Assembly: GCA_024699395.1 (NCBI GenBank)
Contig: JAILPU010000313.1
Span: 1 to 10,894, forward strand
Length of the DNA: 10,894 bases
Direction of reading: 5' to 3'
DNA from: Lachnospiraceae bacterium
GTDB taxonomy: Bacteria > Bacillota > Clostridia > Lachnospirales > Lachnospiraceae
Position 1 is the first letter of the stretch. Each line of letters opens with the position of its first letter. Shown here one piece after another: positions 1 to 7,841 of the stretch. A model generated the notes under the pieces. That model searched no databases and was not told where the DNA came from. It saw nothing but the letters and a program-made list of their open reading frames with translations. Both the position numbers and the translations under genes were made by a program.

Positions 1-36
1 GTTAACTCACAAAATAAATGAAAGAGAGTGAATTGT

Positions 37-1113
37 ATGTACAAAAAAGTATTAGTTGTCGACGACTCTGCACTTATGAGAAGGGTCATCTGTGATATAA
101 TTGATTCAGATGAAAGATTCCGTGTTGTTTCAAGAGCGACAAACGGCATGGAGGCTTTGGAACTGCTAAGACGAAATAAATACGATGCGGTCATTCTTGA
201 CGTAAATATGCCCAAGATGAACGGGCTGGAACTTTTGGAAAATCTCGGCAAAGAAAAGATCGAGACCAAAGCCATTATGGCAAGCACAGACACCAAAGAA
301 GGAGCAAAGGTCACCCTTGACGCTCTGGAACTGGGAGCTGTGGATTTTATCCATAAACCGGATAATGTAAATGACTGCAGGGCTGATTCTTTTAAGAGTA
401 AGCTTATAAATATTTTACTTGCGGTTACCGAATCGGAGCACATACCCCAATACGGTAAAACAAAGCCTAAGGAAGACGATTTCACCAATAAGGTGATAGA
501 GATGGCAAGGAAGCATACAGCTTCAGTCAAATCTTCCAAAATCATAGCCATTGCCAGCTCCACCGGAGGACCCAAAGCGTTGCAATCGGTAATCCCTAAG
601 TTTCCGGCGGATATTGATGCACCCATTGTGCTGGTGCAACATATGCCCAAAGGATTTACCGCTTCACTTGCGGAAAGACTGGATGAGATGAGTAAAGTGA
701 AGGTGAAGGAAGCCGAGGAAGGGGATATTTTAGCTAAAGGGTGCGTCTATCTTGCCAGAGGCGGCAAGCATATGAATATAATTCGAAACGGTTCTTCCTG
801 TATGATTCATTATACGGACGAACCCAACAGGGAGGGGGTTAAGCCCTGTGCGAATTATATGTATGAATCCCTTGCAAATTGCGACTTTGACTGTACGGTC
901 TGTGTTGTAATGACAGGGATGGGGGCGGACGGAACCGAAGGAATCCGTAATCTTAAAAACAAGAAGAAAGTGTATGTTATCTCCCAGGATCAGGAGTCAT
1001 GCACAGTTTACGGAATGCCTAAGAGTATCGCCCAGGCTAAATTATCGGATCAGGTTGTTGGACTTGAACAAATTGCTCAGGAGATAATCTTACAGGTTGG
1101 CGTAACCAAATAA
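37..1113 (+). CDS. cheB: CheB, protein-glutamate methylesterase/glutaminase
   Basis: Response-regulator enzyme that removes methyl groups from (and can deamidate) chemoreceptors during adaptation; it is cytoplasmic and activated by CheA phosphorylation. Residues here count from the ATG at 37. An N-terminal receiver domain (about 3-120) shows the acidic pair in VVDDS, the phospho-acceptor Asp55 in VILDVNMP and the Lys of IHKP. A linker of about 45 residues leads to the esterase domain (about 168-358), with Ser175 in SSTGG, His202 in QHMP and Asp298 in MGADG forming the expected catalytic triad. An in-frame GTG at 28 could start three codons earlier, but the purine-rich AGAGAG at 23-28 is correctly spaced (8 nt) only for the ATG at 37. 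The length of 358 aa is normal. The stretch KPCANYMYESLA (about 269-280) stands where many CheBs have a PSVD-type motif. First che gene of the run; cheA follows after 33 bp. Confidence 0.96.
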   Translation: MYKKVLVVDDSALMRRVICDIIDSDERFRVVSRATNGMEALELLRRNKYDAVILDVNMPKMNGLELLENLGKEKIETKAIMASTDTKEGAKVTLDALELGAVDFIHKPDNVNDCRADSFKSKLINILLAVTESEHIPQYGKTKPKEDDFTNKVIEMARKHTASVKSSKIIAIASSTGGPKALQSVIPKFPADIDAPIVLVQHMPKGFTASLAERLDEMSKVKVKEAEEGDILAKGCVYLARGGKHMNIIRNGSSCMIHYTDEPNREGVKPCANYMYESLANCDFDCTVCVVMTGMGADGTEGIRNLKNKKKVYVISQDQESCTVYGMPKSIAQAKLSDQVVGLEQIAQEIILQVGVTK

Positions 1114-1146
1114 TTTGCCGGATTCGGCAGAACGGAGGAGTATACC

Positions 1147-3255
1147 ATGGATGTAAGTCAGTATCTTGAAATTTTCCTTGATGAAACCAAAGAGCATCTT
1201 CAGAATCTGAACACCAGAGTCCTTGAGCTGGAATCGGATCCCGAGAATTCCGACACTGTCAATGAAATATTCCGAGCCGCCCACACTTTAAAGGGTATGG
1301 CAGGAACAATGGGTTATAAGAGAATGCAGAATCTGACCCATGATATGGAAAATGTTTTTTCCGAAGTCAGAAACGGCAATCTCAAGGTTAAACCTGAGAT
1401 TATAGACGTTCTCTTCCAGTGCCTTGACGCCCTTGAAGAATATACCAATAATATTCAGGAGTCGGCTGATGAGGGAACCAATGACAATGAACCCATTATC
1501 AAGATGTTGAATGATATACTCAACAATAAAACTCCGGATACGGAAAGAACCAAAACACCCGAACCCGAGAAAACCCCTGAGAAGGCCGCCGAAAAGGGTG
1601 AACCCTGGTATGATATTCATTTTGATGAAAGCCAGCTCACTGTTTTGGGTGAAGCCGTTAAGCAGGGCAAAAATATATACGGCCTGAATGTTACTGTTCA
1701 GGAAAGCTGCCTTCTTAAGGCCGCAAGAGCATTTCTTGTATTTAAGTCCGTTGAGGAACAGGGCGAAATCGTAATGTCCGAACCCAGCGCACAGGATATA
1801 GAAGATGAAAAATTCGATCACAGCTTCGTAATAGTTGTGATTTCGGATGCAAAACTAGAAGATATTATAAAGGGAGCTCAAGAGGTATCCGAGATTGAAT
1901 CAGTTACCGGAGGACTCGTTGATCCCGATAAGATTACTCTCGGTGACAACCAGAGCGAATCGGAACCTGTAAAGGCTGATAAGAAGGAAGAAGCAAAAGA
2001 AAGCGCTCCCGCACCAAAAGCCGGTAATGCAGTTGCTCAAACCGACGCTTCCAAATCTTCAAATGCTCCTTCAAAGGAGAAGAAAGCGGGAGGCTCAAAG
2101 CCTGTTGTTAACAGGACGGTTAGAGTTGATATTGAAAAGCTTGACGGACTCATGAACCTTGTGAGTGAGCTTATCATCGCCAAAAACGCACTGGTTTCCG
2201 CTTCCAACAGTGAGCAGAACAATAACGGCTTCAATGAGCAGATAGAATATCTTGAGAGCGTAACCACCAGCCTTCACGAATCGGTTATGAAGGTAAGGAT
2301 GGTGCCCATTGAGAGCGTTGTAAGTAAATTCCCCCGTATGATAAGAGACCTTCAGAAACAGCTTGGCAAGAAGATGGAACTGTATATGTCAGGTGAGGAG
2401 ACTGAACTCGATCGTACCGTGGTGGATGAAATCGGCGATCCCCTTATGCATTTGTTAAGAAATGCTGCGGATCACGGTCTTGAATCTTCGGAAGTAAGAC
2501 AGCAGAGAGGCAAGAACCCTGTGGGTTCCATTTTCCTCGATGCATATCAGGACGGCAATAACGTTGTTATAGAAGTAAGAGATGACGGTAACGGAATCGA
2601 CGTGGAAGCTGTTAAAGCAAAGGCAATTGAGAGAGGTACCATCACTCCGGAGCAGGCAGCTACCATGACTGACAAAGAGATAATTAATCTCTTATTCCTG
2701 CCCAGCTTCTCAACGGCCAAGAAGATAACAGACGTCAGCGGAAGAGGCGTAGGACTTGACGTTGTAAGGAGTAAGATTGAATCCTTAAGCGGTGAAGTTG
2801 AAGTTAAGTCGGTTCTCGGAGAAGGAAGTACCTGGATTATAAGACTTCCTCTTACGCTTGCCATTATCCAGTCCCTTATGGTTGTTGTGGGCGGAGAAAA
2901 ATACGCAATCGCTTTGGGAACCATACAGACCATTGAAGATGTGGCTGTTACCGACATAAAGCTTGTTCAGAACAAAGAAGTTATTAATTTAAGAGATATG
3001 GTTATTCCTCTTATCCGTCTTTCGGATGTTCTTGATGTGGAGAGCACCAAGAGCCCTGAGGATAATCTTACGGTGGTTATTTGCAAGAAGGGTGAGAAGA
3101 CTGTGGGTCTTGTTATCGATGAACTCATCGGTCAGCAGGAGATAGTTATCAAATCCTTAGGCAAATATATCAAGCAGTGTAAGTTTATAAGCGGTGCCAC
3201 CATCCTCGGAGATGGCGAAGTTGCACTTATACTTGACGCAAATGTATTGATCTGA
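1147..3255 (+). CDS. cheA: CheA, chemotaxis sensor histidine kinase
   Basis: Receptor-coupled histidine kinase that phosphorylates CheY and CheB. All five domains are visible in 702 aa. P1 (Hpt, about 1-105) has the phospho-accepting His46 in AAHTLKGMAG. A P2-like response-regulator-docking domain spans about 153-255, flanked by Pro/Glu/Lys/Ala-rich linkers (130-152 and 268-318). The P3 dimerisation helices span about 322-400. The P4 ATPase has an N box (LLRNAADHG, Asn439), G1 (DDGNG, 479-483), an F box (LFLPSFST, 516-523), G2 (GRGVGLDVV, 532-540) and G3 (GEGST, 558-562). P5 is a CheW-like domain (about 573-702). The ATG at 1147 sits 6 nt behind GGAGGAG (1134-1140). No key residue is missing. 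It lies 33 bp after cheB and 45 bp before cheW, consistent with co-transcription. Confidence 0.98.
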   Translation: MDVSQYLEIFLDETKEHLQNLNTRVLELESDPENSDTVNEIFRAAHTLKGMAGTMGYKRMQNLTHDMENVFSEVRNGNLKVKPEIIDVLFQCLDALEEYTNNIQESADEGTNDNEPIIKMLNDILNNKTPDTERTKTPEPEKTPEKAAEKGEPWYDIHFDESQLTVLGEAVKQGKNIYGLNVTVQESCLLKAARAFLVFKSVEEQGEIVMSEPSAQDIEDEKFDHSFVIVVISDAKLEDIIKGAQEVSEIESVTGGLVDPDKITLGDNQSESEPVKADKKEEAKESAPAPKAGNAVAQTDASKSSNAPSKEKKAGGSKPVVNRTVRVDIEKLDGLMNLVSELIIAKNALVSASNSEQNNNGFNEQIEYLESVTTSLHESVMKVRMVPIESVVSKFPRMIRDLQKQLGKKMELYMSGEETELDRTVVDEIGDPLMHLLRNAADHGLESSEVRQQRGKNPVGSIFLDAYQDGNNVVIEVRDDGNGIDVEAVKAKAIERGTITPEQAATMTDKEIINLLFLPSFSTAKKITDVSGRGVGLDVVRSKIESLSGEVEVKSVLGEGSTWIIRLPLTLAIIQSLMVVVGGEKYAIALGTIQTIEDVAVTDIKLVQNKEVINLRDMVIPLIRLSDVLDVESTKSPEDNLTVVICKKGEKTVGLVIDELIGQQEIVIKSLGKYIKQCKFISGATILGDGEVALILDANVLI

Positions 3256-3300
3256 CCTTCGTTAAGATTATTAGCGGATAATCCGCGGATAGGAGAAACT

Positions 3301-3798
3301 ATGGAACAGTTAAGAACCAATGATGCTATAGATGTAAGAGACCTTGATAACAAAACATTAGGCGAAAACATTCAGTTTATCGTAATACGTTTAGGGAACG
3401 AGCAGTACGGAATAGATATTAAATATATCGATAATATTGTGAGAATGCAGCATATCACCAGAGTCCCCAAGGTTAAGAAATACCTTAAAGGGGTAATTAA
3501 CTTAAGAGGAGAAGTTATTCCTGTAATGAGTTTGAGACTCAGAATGGGACTTGACGAGGATGTGCTGGGAAGAACCACCAGAATTATAATTCTCAAGCAG
3601 GAACAGGAAGGCAATGTGGGAATTATAGTGGACGAGGTTAAGGAAGTTGTTACTCTTAACACCAACGATATTGAGAAGGTTTCCCACGGCAATAATGAAG
3701 ACAGCACTTTCTTTATAAACGGTGTTGGCAAGCAACCTAACGGTGAACTGATTTCATTGCTTGATCTTGCAACCATCACTTTGGAAGATAATTATTAA
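3301..3798 (+). CDS. cheW: CheW, chemotaxis coupling protein
   Basis: Scaffold that joins CheA (through its P5 domain) to chemoreceptors in the membrane-bound signalling array. This is a single CheW domain of 165 aa. After a short N-terminal extension (1-22), the fold begins at FIVIRLGNEQYGIDI and carries the family signature VPKVKKYLKGVINLRGEVIP, with NLRG at residues 67-70. The C-terminal part (GIIVDEVKEVV, then GELISLLDL) is typical. The ATG follows AGGAG (3291-3295) by 5 nt. The cheA-cheW spacer contains a short palindrome (GCGGAT-A-ATCCGC, 3274-3286) directly upstream of the Shine-Dalgarno site; no function is assigned. cheC starts 76 bp later, the widest gap among the che genes. Confidence 0.97.
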   Translation: MEQLRTNDAIDVRDLDNKTLGENIQFIVIRLGNEQYGIDIKYIDNIVRMQHITRVPKVKKYLKGVINLRGEVIPVMSLRLRMGLDEDVLGRTTRIIILKQEQEGNVGIIVDEVKEVVTLNTNDIEKVSHGNNEDSTFFINGVGKQPNGELISLLDLATITLEDNY

Positions 3799-3874
3799 TC
3801 AATCTGCAATAACGCTTTAAAAGCATTATACATGGGGAAATAACGTATTTAAGGCATATTAAGAGGAGTAGTAT

Positions 3875-4498
3875 ATGGGTGAAGTTACATTGGCTCAAGT
3901 TTCCAGTAATTATCTTGACGTTCTACAGGAAATCGGCAATATCGGAGCAGGAAATGCCATGACGGCGCTTTCACAGATGATGAACTGCAAAGTTGATATG
4001 AAAGTTCCGCAGGTAAGACTTCTTGAATTCCGGGATGTGGGTTCTCTTGTGGGAGGAGAAGAGCAGATAATGCTGGCGGTTATGCTGGGGGTTGAAGGGG
4101 ATATCACAGGAAGCATGATGTTTATGCTGGAGAGACAGAGTGCGAAGCATCTGATCAACAAGATTATGATGGGAATGGGTGATCCGGAAACCGAAGATTT
4201 TTCCGAAATGGAACTGTCAGCAATGAAAGAGGTGGGCAATATCATTACGGGAGCATATCTTAATTCCCTTGCCACTCTTACCAATATGTCCATATATCCC
4301 ACTCCTCCGGAATTGTGCCTTGATATGGCCGGCGCCATTTTAAGTGTCCCGGCAATTCAGTTTGGTGTTTACGGTGATAACATACTGCTTATACAGTCTC
4401 AGTTTTTTGATGAACTGGAAGTGGACGGCTTCTTTATACTTGTACCTGATATTGAATCTTACGGTAAGATATTATCAGCTTTGGGTATGCCCATATAA
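3875..4498 (+). CDS. cheC: CheC, CheY-P phosphatase
   Basis: Phosphatase that dephosphorylates CheY-P and binds CheD, giving feedback from CheY-P level to receptor deamidation in the Bacillus-type adaptation system. The 207-aa length is typical. The CheC/CheX active-site pattern (D/S-x3-E-x2-N-x22-P) occurs twice with exact spacing: Asp15-Glu19-Asn22-Pro45 in the N-terminal half and Ser115-Glu119-Asn122-Pro145 in the C-terminal half. Both active sites therefore appear intact, and the protein is more likely a full CheC than a CheX or FliY fragment. There is no N-terminal CheY-binding extension and no C-terminal FliN domain, which argues against FliY. The start is supported by GAGGAG at 3863-3868, 6 nt before the ATG. 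cheD follows after 33 bp, matching the functional CheC-CheD partnership. Confidence 0.96.
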   Translation: MGEVTLAQVSSNYLDVLQEIGNIGAGNAMTALSQMMNCKVDMKVPQVRLLEFRDVGSLVGGEEQIMLAVMLGVEGDITGSMMFMLERQSAKHLINKIMMGMGDPETEDFSEMELSAMKEVGNIITGAYLNSLATLTNMSIYPTPPELCLDMAGAILSVPAIQFGVYGDNILLIQSQFFDELEVDGFFILVPDIESYGKILSALGMPI

Positions 4499-4531
4499 AG
4501 AATAATCCATAAAGACCCGGAAGGAACAGCT

Positions 4532-5020
4532 ATGAGTGAATTGATTAAAGTAGGCATGGCCGACCTTAAGACCTGCGTCGCTCCGGATTCCGTTATCACT
4601 TTGGGACTGGGATCGTGTGTGGGGGTTGCTGTTGTGGATCCCTCAACTAAAATAGGGGGACTTGCACATGTTATGCTCCCTGATTCCACCGCGATTAAAG
4701 GAAGTACCAATATCGCCAAATTTGCCGATACCGGAGTTTTAGAGCTGGTAAAACAGATGGAAGCCTTGGGGGCCAACAAATCCAGGATGGTTGCTAAGAT
4801 TGCCGGCGGTGCCAATATGTTTAAATTTGAGGGAGCCAATCCCAACATAATGAATGTGGGGAACAGGAATGTGGCGGCTGTAAAGGATGTTTTGAAAAAA
4901 CTGAATATCAAGCTTTTGGCTGAGGATACAGGTTTGAACTACGGTCGAACGGTTACATTTTTTCCAGAAAACGGTGAGTTTCACATTAAAAGTGTGGGAA
5001 AACCTGATAAAATAATATAA
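4532..5020 (+). CDS. cheD: CheD, chemoreceptor glutamine deamidase
   Basis: Cysteine-dependent enzyme that converts specific receptor glutamines to glutamates and is inhibited or recruited by CheC. This is a 162-aa single-domain protein. The candidate triad is Thr23 (VITLGLGSC), Cys29 (GLGSCVGV) and His46 (GGLAHVMLP). The spacings Thr-6-Cys and Cys-17-His match those I recall for Thermotoga CheD (T21, C27, H44). Other family traits are the IAGGANMF segment (about 91-98), the NVGNRNV segment (about 110-116) and a C-terminal GLNYGRTV stretch. The Shine-Dalgarno site GGAAGGAA (4519-4526) lies 5 nt before the ATG. It follows cheC by 33 bp and precedes a small membrane-protein gene by 17 bp. Confidence 0.96.
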   Translation: MSELIKVGMADLKTCVAPDSVITLGLGSCVGVAVVDPSTKIGGLAHVMLPDSTAIKGSTNIAKFADTGVLELVKQMEALGANKSRMVAKIAGGANMFKFEGANPNIMNVGNRNVAAVKDVLKKLNIKLLAEDTGLNYGRTVTFFPENGEFHIKSVGKPDKII

Positions 5021-5037
5021 CAGGTTGGTGATGTTTC

Positions 5038-5286
5038 ATGAACAGGAAGATTATTCCGTTACTGTTTATGCTGTCTGCGGGGGCACTCACATGTATAATC
5101 ACGTGGGTTAAAGCCTACCCTATGCTTAACAGGCTTATCATTTTGTTGTCTGTTCTTATATTGTTTTACATATTCGGAAGCGTTCTTGTGAGCGTATTGA
5201 ATTATTTTGACAAGCAGAATGAAGAGTCATTGGGAGAGGTTATAGAGAAGGAACCTTCCGATGAAACCCAAAAGGGTGAAAGCTAG
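5038..5286 (+). CDS. Small two-helix membrane protein between cheD and fliA
   Basis: I do not recognise a named family. The 82-aa product has two predicted membrane helices (about 5-23 and 32-55) joined by a short basic/polar turn (WVKAYPMLNR). An acidic, soluble tail rich in Glu, Lys and Asp (about 57-82) follows. Helices this long, close to the N-terminus and without a cleavage motif, suggest an integral inner-membrane protein rather than a secreted one. The ATG at 5038 has only a moderate Shine-Dalgarno (GGTTGGTGAT region, 5023-5032). The gene is packed 17 bp after cheD and 34 bp before the fliA-like gene, so it belongs to the fla/che unit; a role in flagellar assembly or signalling is inferred from position only. 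Confidence 0.8.
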   Translation: MNRKIIPLLFMLSAGALTCIITWVKAYPMLNRLIILLSVLILFYIFGSVLVSVLNYFDKQNEESLGEVIEKEPSDETQKGES

Positions 5287-5320
5287 TAGTTACTTATGAT
5301 GAGGAGGACAAAGGGGTTTT

Positions 5321-6097
5321 ATGGATGAAGCAGGTAAAAAAAAGCTTCTTGAAGATTATTCCAAGACCAAATCGCCCAAATTAAGGGAACAGATTATACT
5401 GGAATATGCTCCTCTTGTTAAGGTTGTGGCAGGACGGCTGAGCATGTATCTTGGTTATAATGTGGAATATGACGATTTGGTTAGTTACGGTATTTTCGGT
5501 CTCATAGATTCCATAGATAAATTTGACTGCCTTAAGGAAGTTAAATTTGAGACATATGCTACTCTTAGAATAAGAGGTGCTATCCTGGATCAGATTAGGA
5601 AAATGGACTGGATTCCCAGAACCATCAGACAGAAGCAAAAGAAGATAGATACTGCCATCAGAGAAATAGAAGCCCAGACGGGAAGAAGCGCAACAGATGA
5701 GGAAATCGCTGTAAAATTGGGTATCACAGACGATGAACTTTTGGACTGGCAGTCTCAGATGAAGATAACAGGAGTAGTTTCCCTCAATGAATTTATGGAA
5801 CAGGGAAGCGATATTTCCAAAGATTACGATCCTACAAGCAAAACAACGGCCACCTTTGACAGCCCGGAGGAAAGCCTTGAAAAAAAAGAGCTGGTGGATA
5901 TGCTCAATGACGCTCTTTCAATGCTTACCGAAAAGGAACAGAAGGTTATAACGCTGTATTATTATGAAGAAATGACTTTGAAAGAAATCAGTAACGTTTT
6001 AGAAGTCTCAGAATCAAGGATTTCCCAGCTTCATACCCGAGCTATCCAAAAGATGCGCTCCAGGCTCGGGAATTATATGGGAATTTTGGGCGCATAA
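5321..6097 (+). CDS. fliA: Flagellar RNA polymerase sigma factor (FliA/SigD/WhiG family)
   Basis: Alternative sigma-28-type factor that directs RNA polymerase to late flagellar, motility and chemotaxis promoters. The 258-aa product has region 2 (about 23-100) with YDDLVSYGIFGLIDSIDKFD and the DNA-melting/-10-reading segment FETYATLRIRGAILDQIRKM. Region 3 spans about 103-165 and region 4 about 195-250, with the helix-turn-helix LKEISNVLEVSESRISQLHTR near 220-240. The segment RGAILDQIRKMDWIPR (about 85-100) separates the FliA/WhiG group from sporulation sigma factors in my reading. The ATG at 5321 is preceded by AAAGGGG (5309-5315, 5 nt spacing); a second purine run, GAGGAGG, lies at 5301-5307. 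Its place after cheD is the same as sigD in B. subtilis. Anti-sigma factor FlgM is not in the window. Confidence 0.95.
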   Translation: MDEAGKKKLLEDYSKTKSPKLREQIILEYAPLVKVVAGRLSMYLGYNVEYDDLVSYGIFGLIDSIDKFDCLKEVKFETYATLRIRGAILDQIRKMDWIPRTIRQKQKKIDTAIREIEAQTGRSATDEEIAVKLGITDDELLDWQSQMKITGVVSLNEFMEQGSDISKDYDPTSKTTATFDSPEESLEKKELVDMLNDALSMLTEKEQKVITLYYYEEMTLKEISNVLEVSESRISQLHTRAIQKMRSRLGNYMGILGA

Positions 6098-6109
6098 CAG
6101 GAGATGCTT

Positions 6110-7699
6110 ATGAAAAACGGATACTTTAAAGTCGTAAAGCTTGAGGGGGGATTCGGAATCAGAGTTTTTCCGCCACAAGACGGGGGAAAACCTGTTTTAT
6201 CTACAACTGTAGTGGAGTATCTTGACAGAGAGAAGGTCCCTTATACTTCCCAGAGCCTTAAAGGGGTTTTTGATAATCCCGGTGGAGGGACGGTACTTCT
6301 TTCCGAAGGAGATTGTCCTGTTATCAATGAGAAAGTATTGATTAATGTTTCAGAGGATGGAATGACGGCAACGGCTTTCTTTTTTCCGCCATCGGATACG
6401 GGAAAGAGAAGTTCCATCAATGAATTTGTTCTTGATTTGAAACACAAAGGTGTTATATACGGCGTAAAAGCTGATGTTATCAAGGCTCACTTTACCAATG
6501 AGCCTGTTTATTGTGAGGACTTGACCGTTGCTGTGGGAAAACCTCCCAGGCACGGCACAGATGCAAAAATAGAGTATTATTTTAATACGGACCTTCATGT
6601 GAGACCTACCATGAAGGAAGACGGGAGTGTTGATTATTATCATTTGAACATGATCAATCAATGCTCCGAAAATGATGTTCTGGCAAGGATTATTCCGGAA
6701 GACCCCGGAGAACCCGGCACCAGTGTTCTTGGTTCAAAAGTTAAGCCCAGAGATGTTAAGAGAGCGACCCTTAAATTCGGTAACAATATTAAGCTTTCCG
6801 AGGATAAGCTTTCCATTTCCTCCATGGTTACGGGACATGTTTCTCTGGTGGAGGAAAAGGTATTTGTATCAAACGTCTACACTGTTGAAAATGTGGACAA
6901 CTCTGTAGGAAATATTGAATTTGAAGGCAGTGTTCAGGTTAACGGTAACGTTAATTCCAACTTTAAAATAGTGGCCAGCGGAAATGTTGTGGTCAACGGC
7001 GTTGTTGAAGGCGCTTCCATAGAAGCCGGAGGAAATATAGTTATAGCCCGGGGCATGAACGGAATGAGCAAGGGCGTACTTAAAGCCGGCGGCGATATAA
7101 TCGCGAAGTTTTTGGAAAATGCCAAGGCTTATGCCGAAGGGTATGTAAGCTGTGAATCCATTCTTCACAGTGACGTTATGGCAGGTACTGAGATAACCGT
7201 TGACGGTAAAAGAGGTTTTGTTACCGGAGGTCATATTCAGGCCACACAGAAGATAGCTGTTAAAACTCTTGGTTCTGCCATGGGTGCACAGACATTGGTG
7301 GAAGTGGGAATGCATCCCGGCAAAAAAGCAAGGCTTGTGCAGCTTACAAAGGAATGCGCCGATATCAAGAAGAGCATATCCGTGATAGAACCCATGCTCG
7401 TTACCTTCAGAGAAAAAACTGCCATGGGATACAAGTGGTCCAGGGAACAGATGGATCAGGTGAGAAAAGCCGCCATGCAGCTTGAAGATCTTAATGAGTC
7501 ACTTAAGAAGAATTCTAAGGAACTTGAAGAAATTTCTCCCACAGAGGAGACAGACTTTAAGCCTGTTGTTATAGTTAATGAAACGGTTTATCCCGGCACT
7601 ACCATAGTTATTGAAGATGTGTCCATGTCCGTACAGTCCAGCTACAAATACTGTAAATTCGAAAAACGTTCGGGGGATGTGAAAATTACTCAGATTTAG
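6110..7699 (+). CDS. FapA/DUF342 family flagellar assembly-type protein
   Basis: Large DUF342 protein (529 aa from the chosen start) of the FapA family, often found in flagellar operons; its biochemical role is not settled. Residues here count from 6110. The N-terminal half (about 1-250) contains the pattern IIPEDPGEPGTSVLGSKVKP. The middle (about 253-400) is a Gly/Val-rich ladder (NIEFEGSVQVNGNVNSNF..., ASGNVVVNGVVEGASIEAGG) typical of a right-handed beta-helix. A charged coiled-coil segment (about 405-478) and a short C-terminal domain follow. An in-frame ATG at 6104 abuts the Shine-Dalgarno AGGAG (6099-6103) with no spacer; the ATG at 6110 has a 6-nt spacer and is preferred. It lies 12 bp after fliA. 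Its last 12 codons, ending KRSGDVKITQI-stop, are the first unit of a tandem repeat array that continues past the stop codon. Confidence 0.92.
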   Translation: MKNGYFKVVKLEGGFGIRVFPPQDGGKPVLSTTVVEYLDREKVPYTSQSLKGVFDNPGGGTVLLSEGDCPVINEKVLINVSEDGMTATAFFFPPSDTGKRSSINEFVLDLKHKGVIYGVKADVIKAHFTNEPVYCEDLTVAVGKPPRHGTDAKIEYYFNTDLHVRPTMKEDGSVDYYHLNMINQCSENDVLARIIPEDPGEPGTSVLGSKVKPRDVKRATLKFGNNIKLSEDKLSISSMVTGHVSLVEEKVFVSNVYTVENVDNSVGNIEFEGSVQVNGNVNSNFKIVASGNVVVNGVVEGASIEAGGNIVIARGMNGMSKGVLKAGGDIIAKFLENAKAYAEGYVSCESILHSDVMAGTEITVDGKRGFVTGGHIQATQKIAVKTLGSAMGAQTLVEVGMHPGKKARLVQLTKECADIKKSISVIEPMLVTFREKTAMGYKWSREQMDQVRKAAMQLEDLNESLKKNSKELEEISPTEETDFKPVVIVNETVYPGTTIVIEDVSMSVQSSYKYCKFEKRSGDVKITQI

Positions 7700-7841
7700 A
7701 AACGGTCGGGGGATGTGAAAATTACTCAGATTTAGAATCGGTCGGGGATATAAAGAACATCCGGATTTAAAAACGTTCGGGGGATGTGAAAATTACCCTG
7801 ATTTAGAAACGGTTGGGGATGTAAAGAACACCCGGATTTAA
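7664..7841 (+). repeat. Tandem array of five 35-36-bp units copying the 3' end of the fapA-like gene
   Basis: The units are U1 7664-7699 (36 bp, the last 12 codons of the gene including TAG), U2 7700-7735 (36), U3 7736-7770 (35), U4 7771-7806 (36) and U5 7807-7841 (35). U1, U2 and U4 (type A) are near-identical: U1 and U2 differ at one base (CGT/CGG, both Arg), and U1 and U4 at two. U3 and U5 (type B) differ from A mainly in the second half and share a one-base deletion in the G run. The order is A-A-B-A-B, so U2+U3 and U4+U5 form a 71-bp dimer repeat. Each unit ends in a stop triplet (TAG in A, TAA in B). U2 is in frame with U1, so reading through the first stop would add the same peptide again. 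Confidence 0.96.

Noticed and set aside
1..36. Possible end of an upstream gene (stop TGA at 19-21 in one frame, or 29-31 in another)
   Set aside because: Only a few codons are visible, two frames are open and nothing identifies the gene.
1288..1821. 177-aa open frame on the minus strand inside cheA
   Set aside because: It lies wholly antisense to the confident cheA reading, with a hydrophobic composition expected from the complement of charged codons, and no ribosome-binding site or domain was seen.
3274..3290. Palindrome GCGGAT-A-ATCCGC in the cheA-cheW spacer as a terminator or operator
   Set aside because: The loop would be a single base, no T run follows, and no second copy exists elsewhere in the window, so a function cannot be supported.
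6104..6109. Alternative start ATG of the fapA-like gene at 6104
   Set aside because: It immediately abuts the AGGAG site with no spacing; the ATG at 6110 has correct spacing.
7664..7841. CRISPR array
   Set aside because: The 35-36-bp units abut directly with no unique spacers, and the first unit is coding sequence of the upstream gene.
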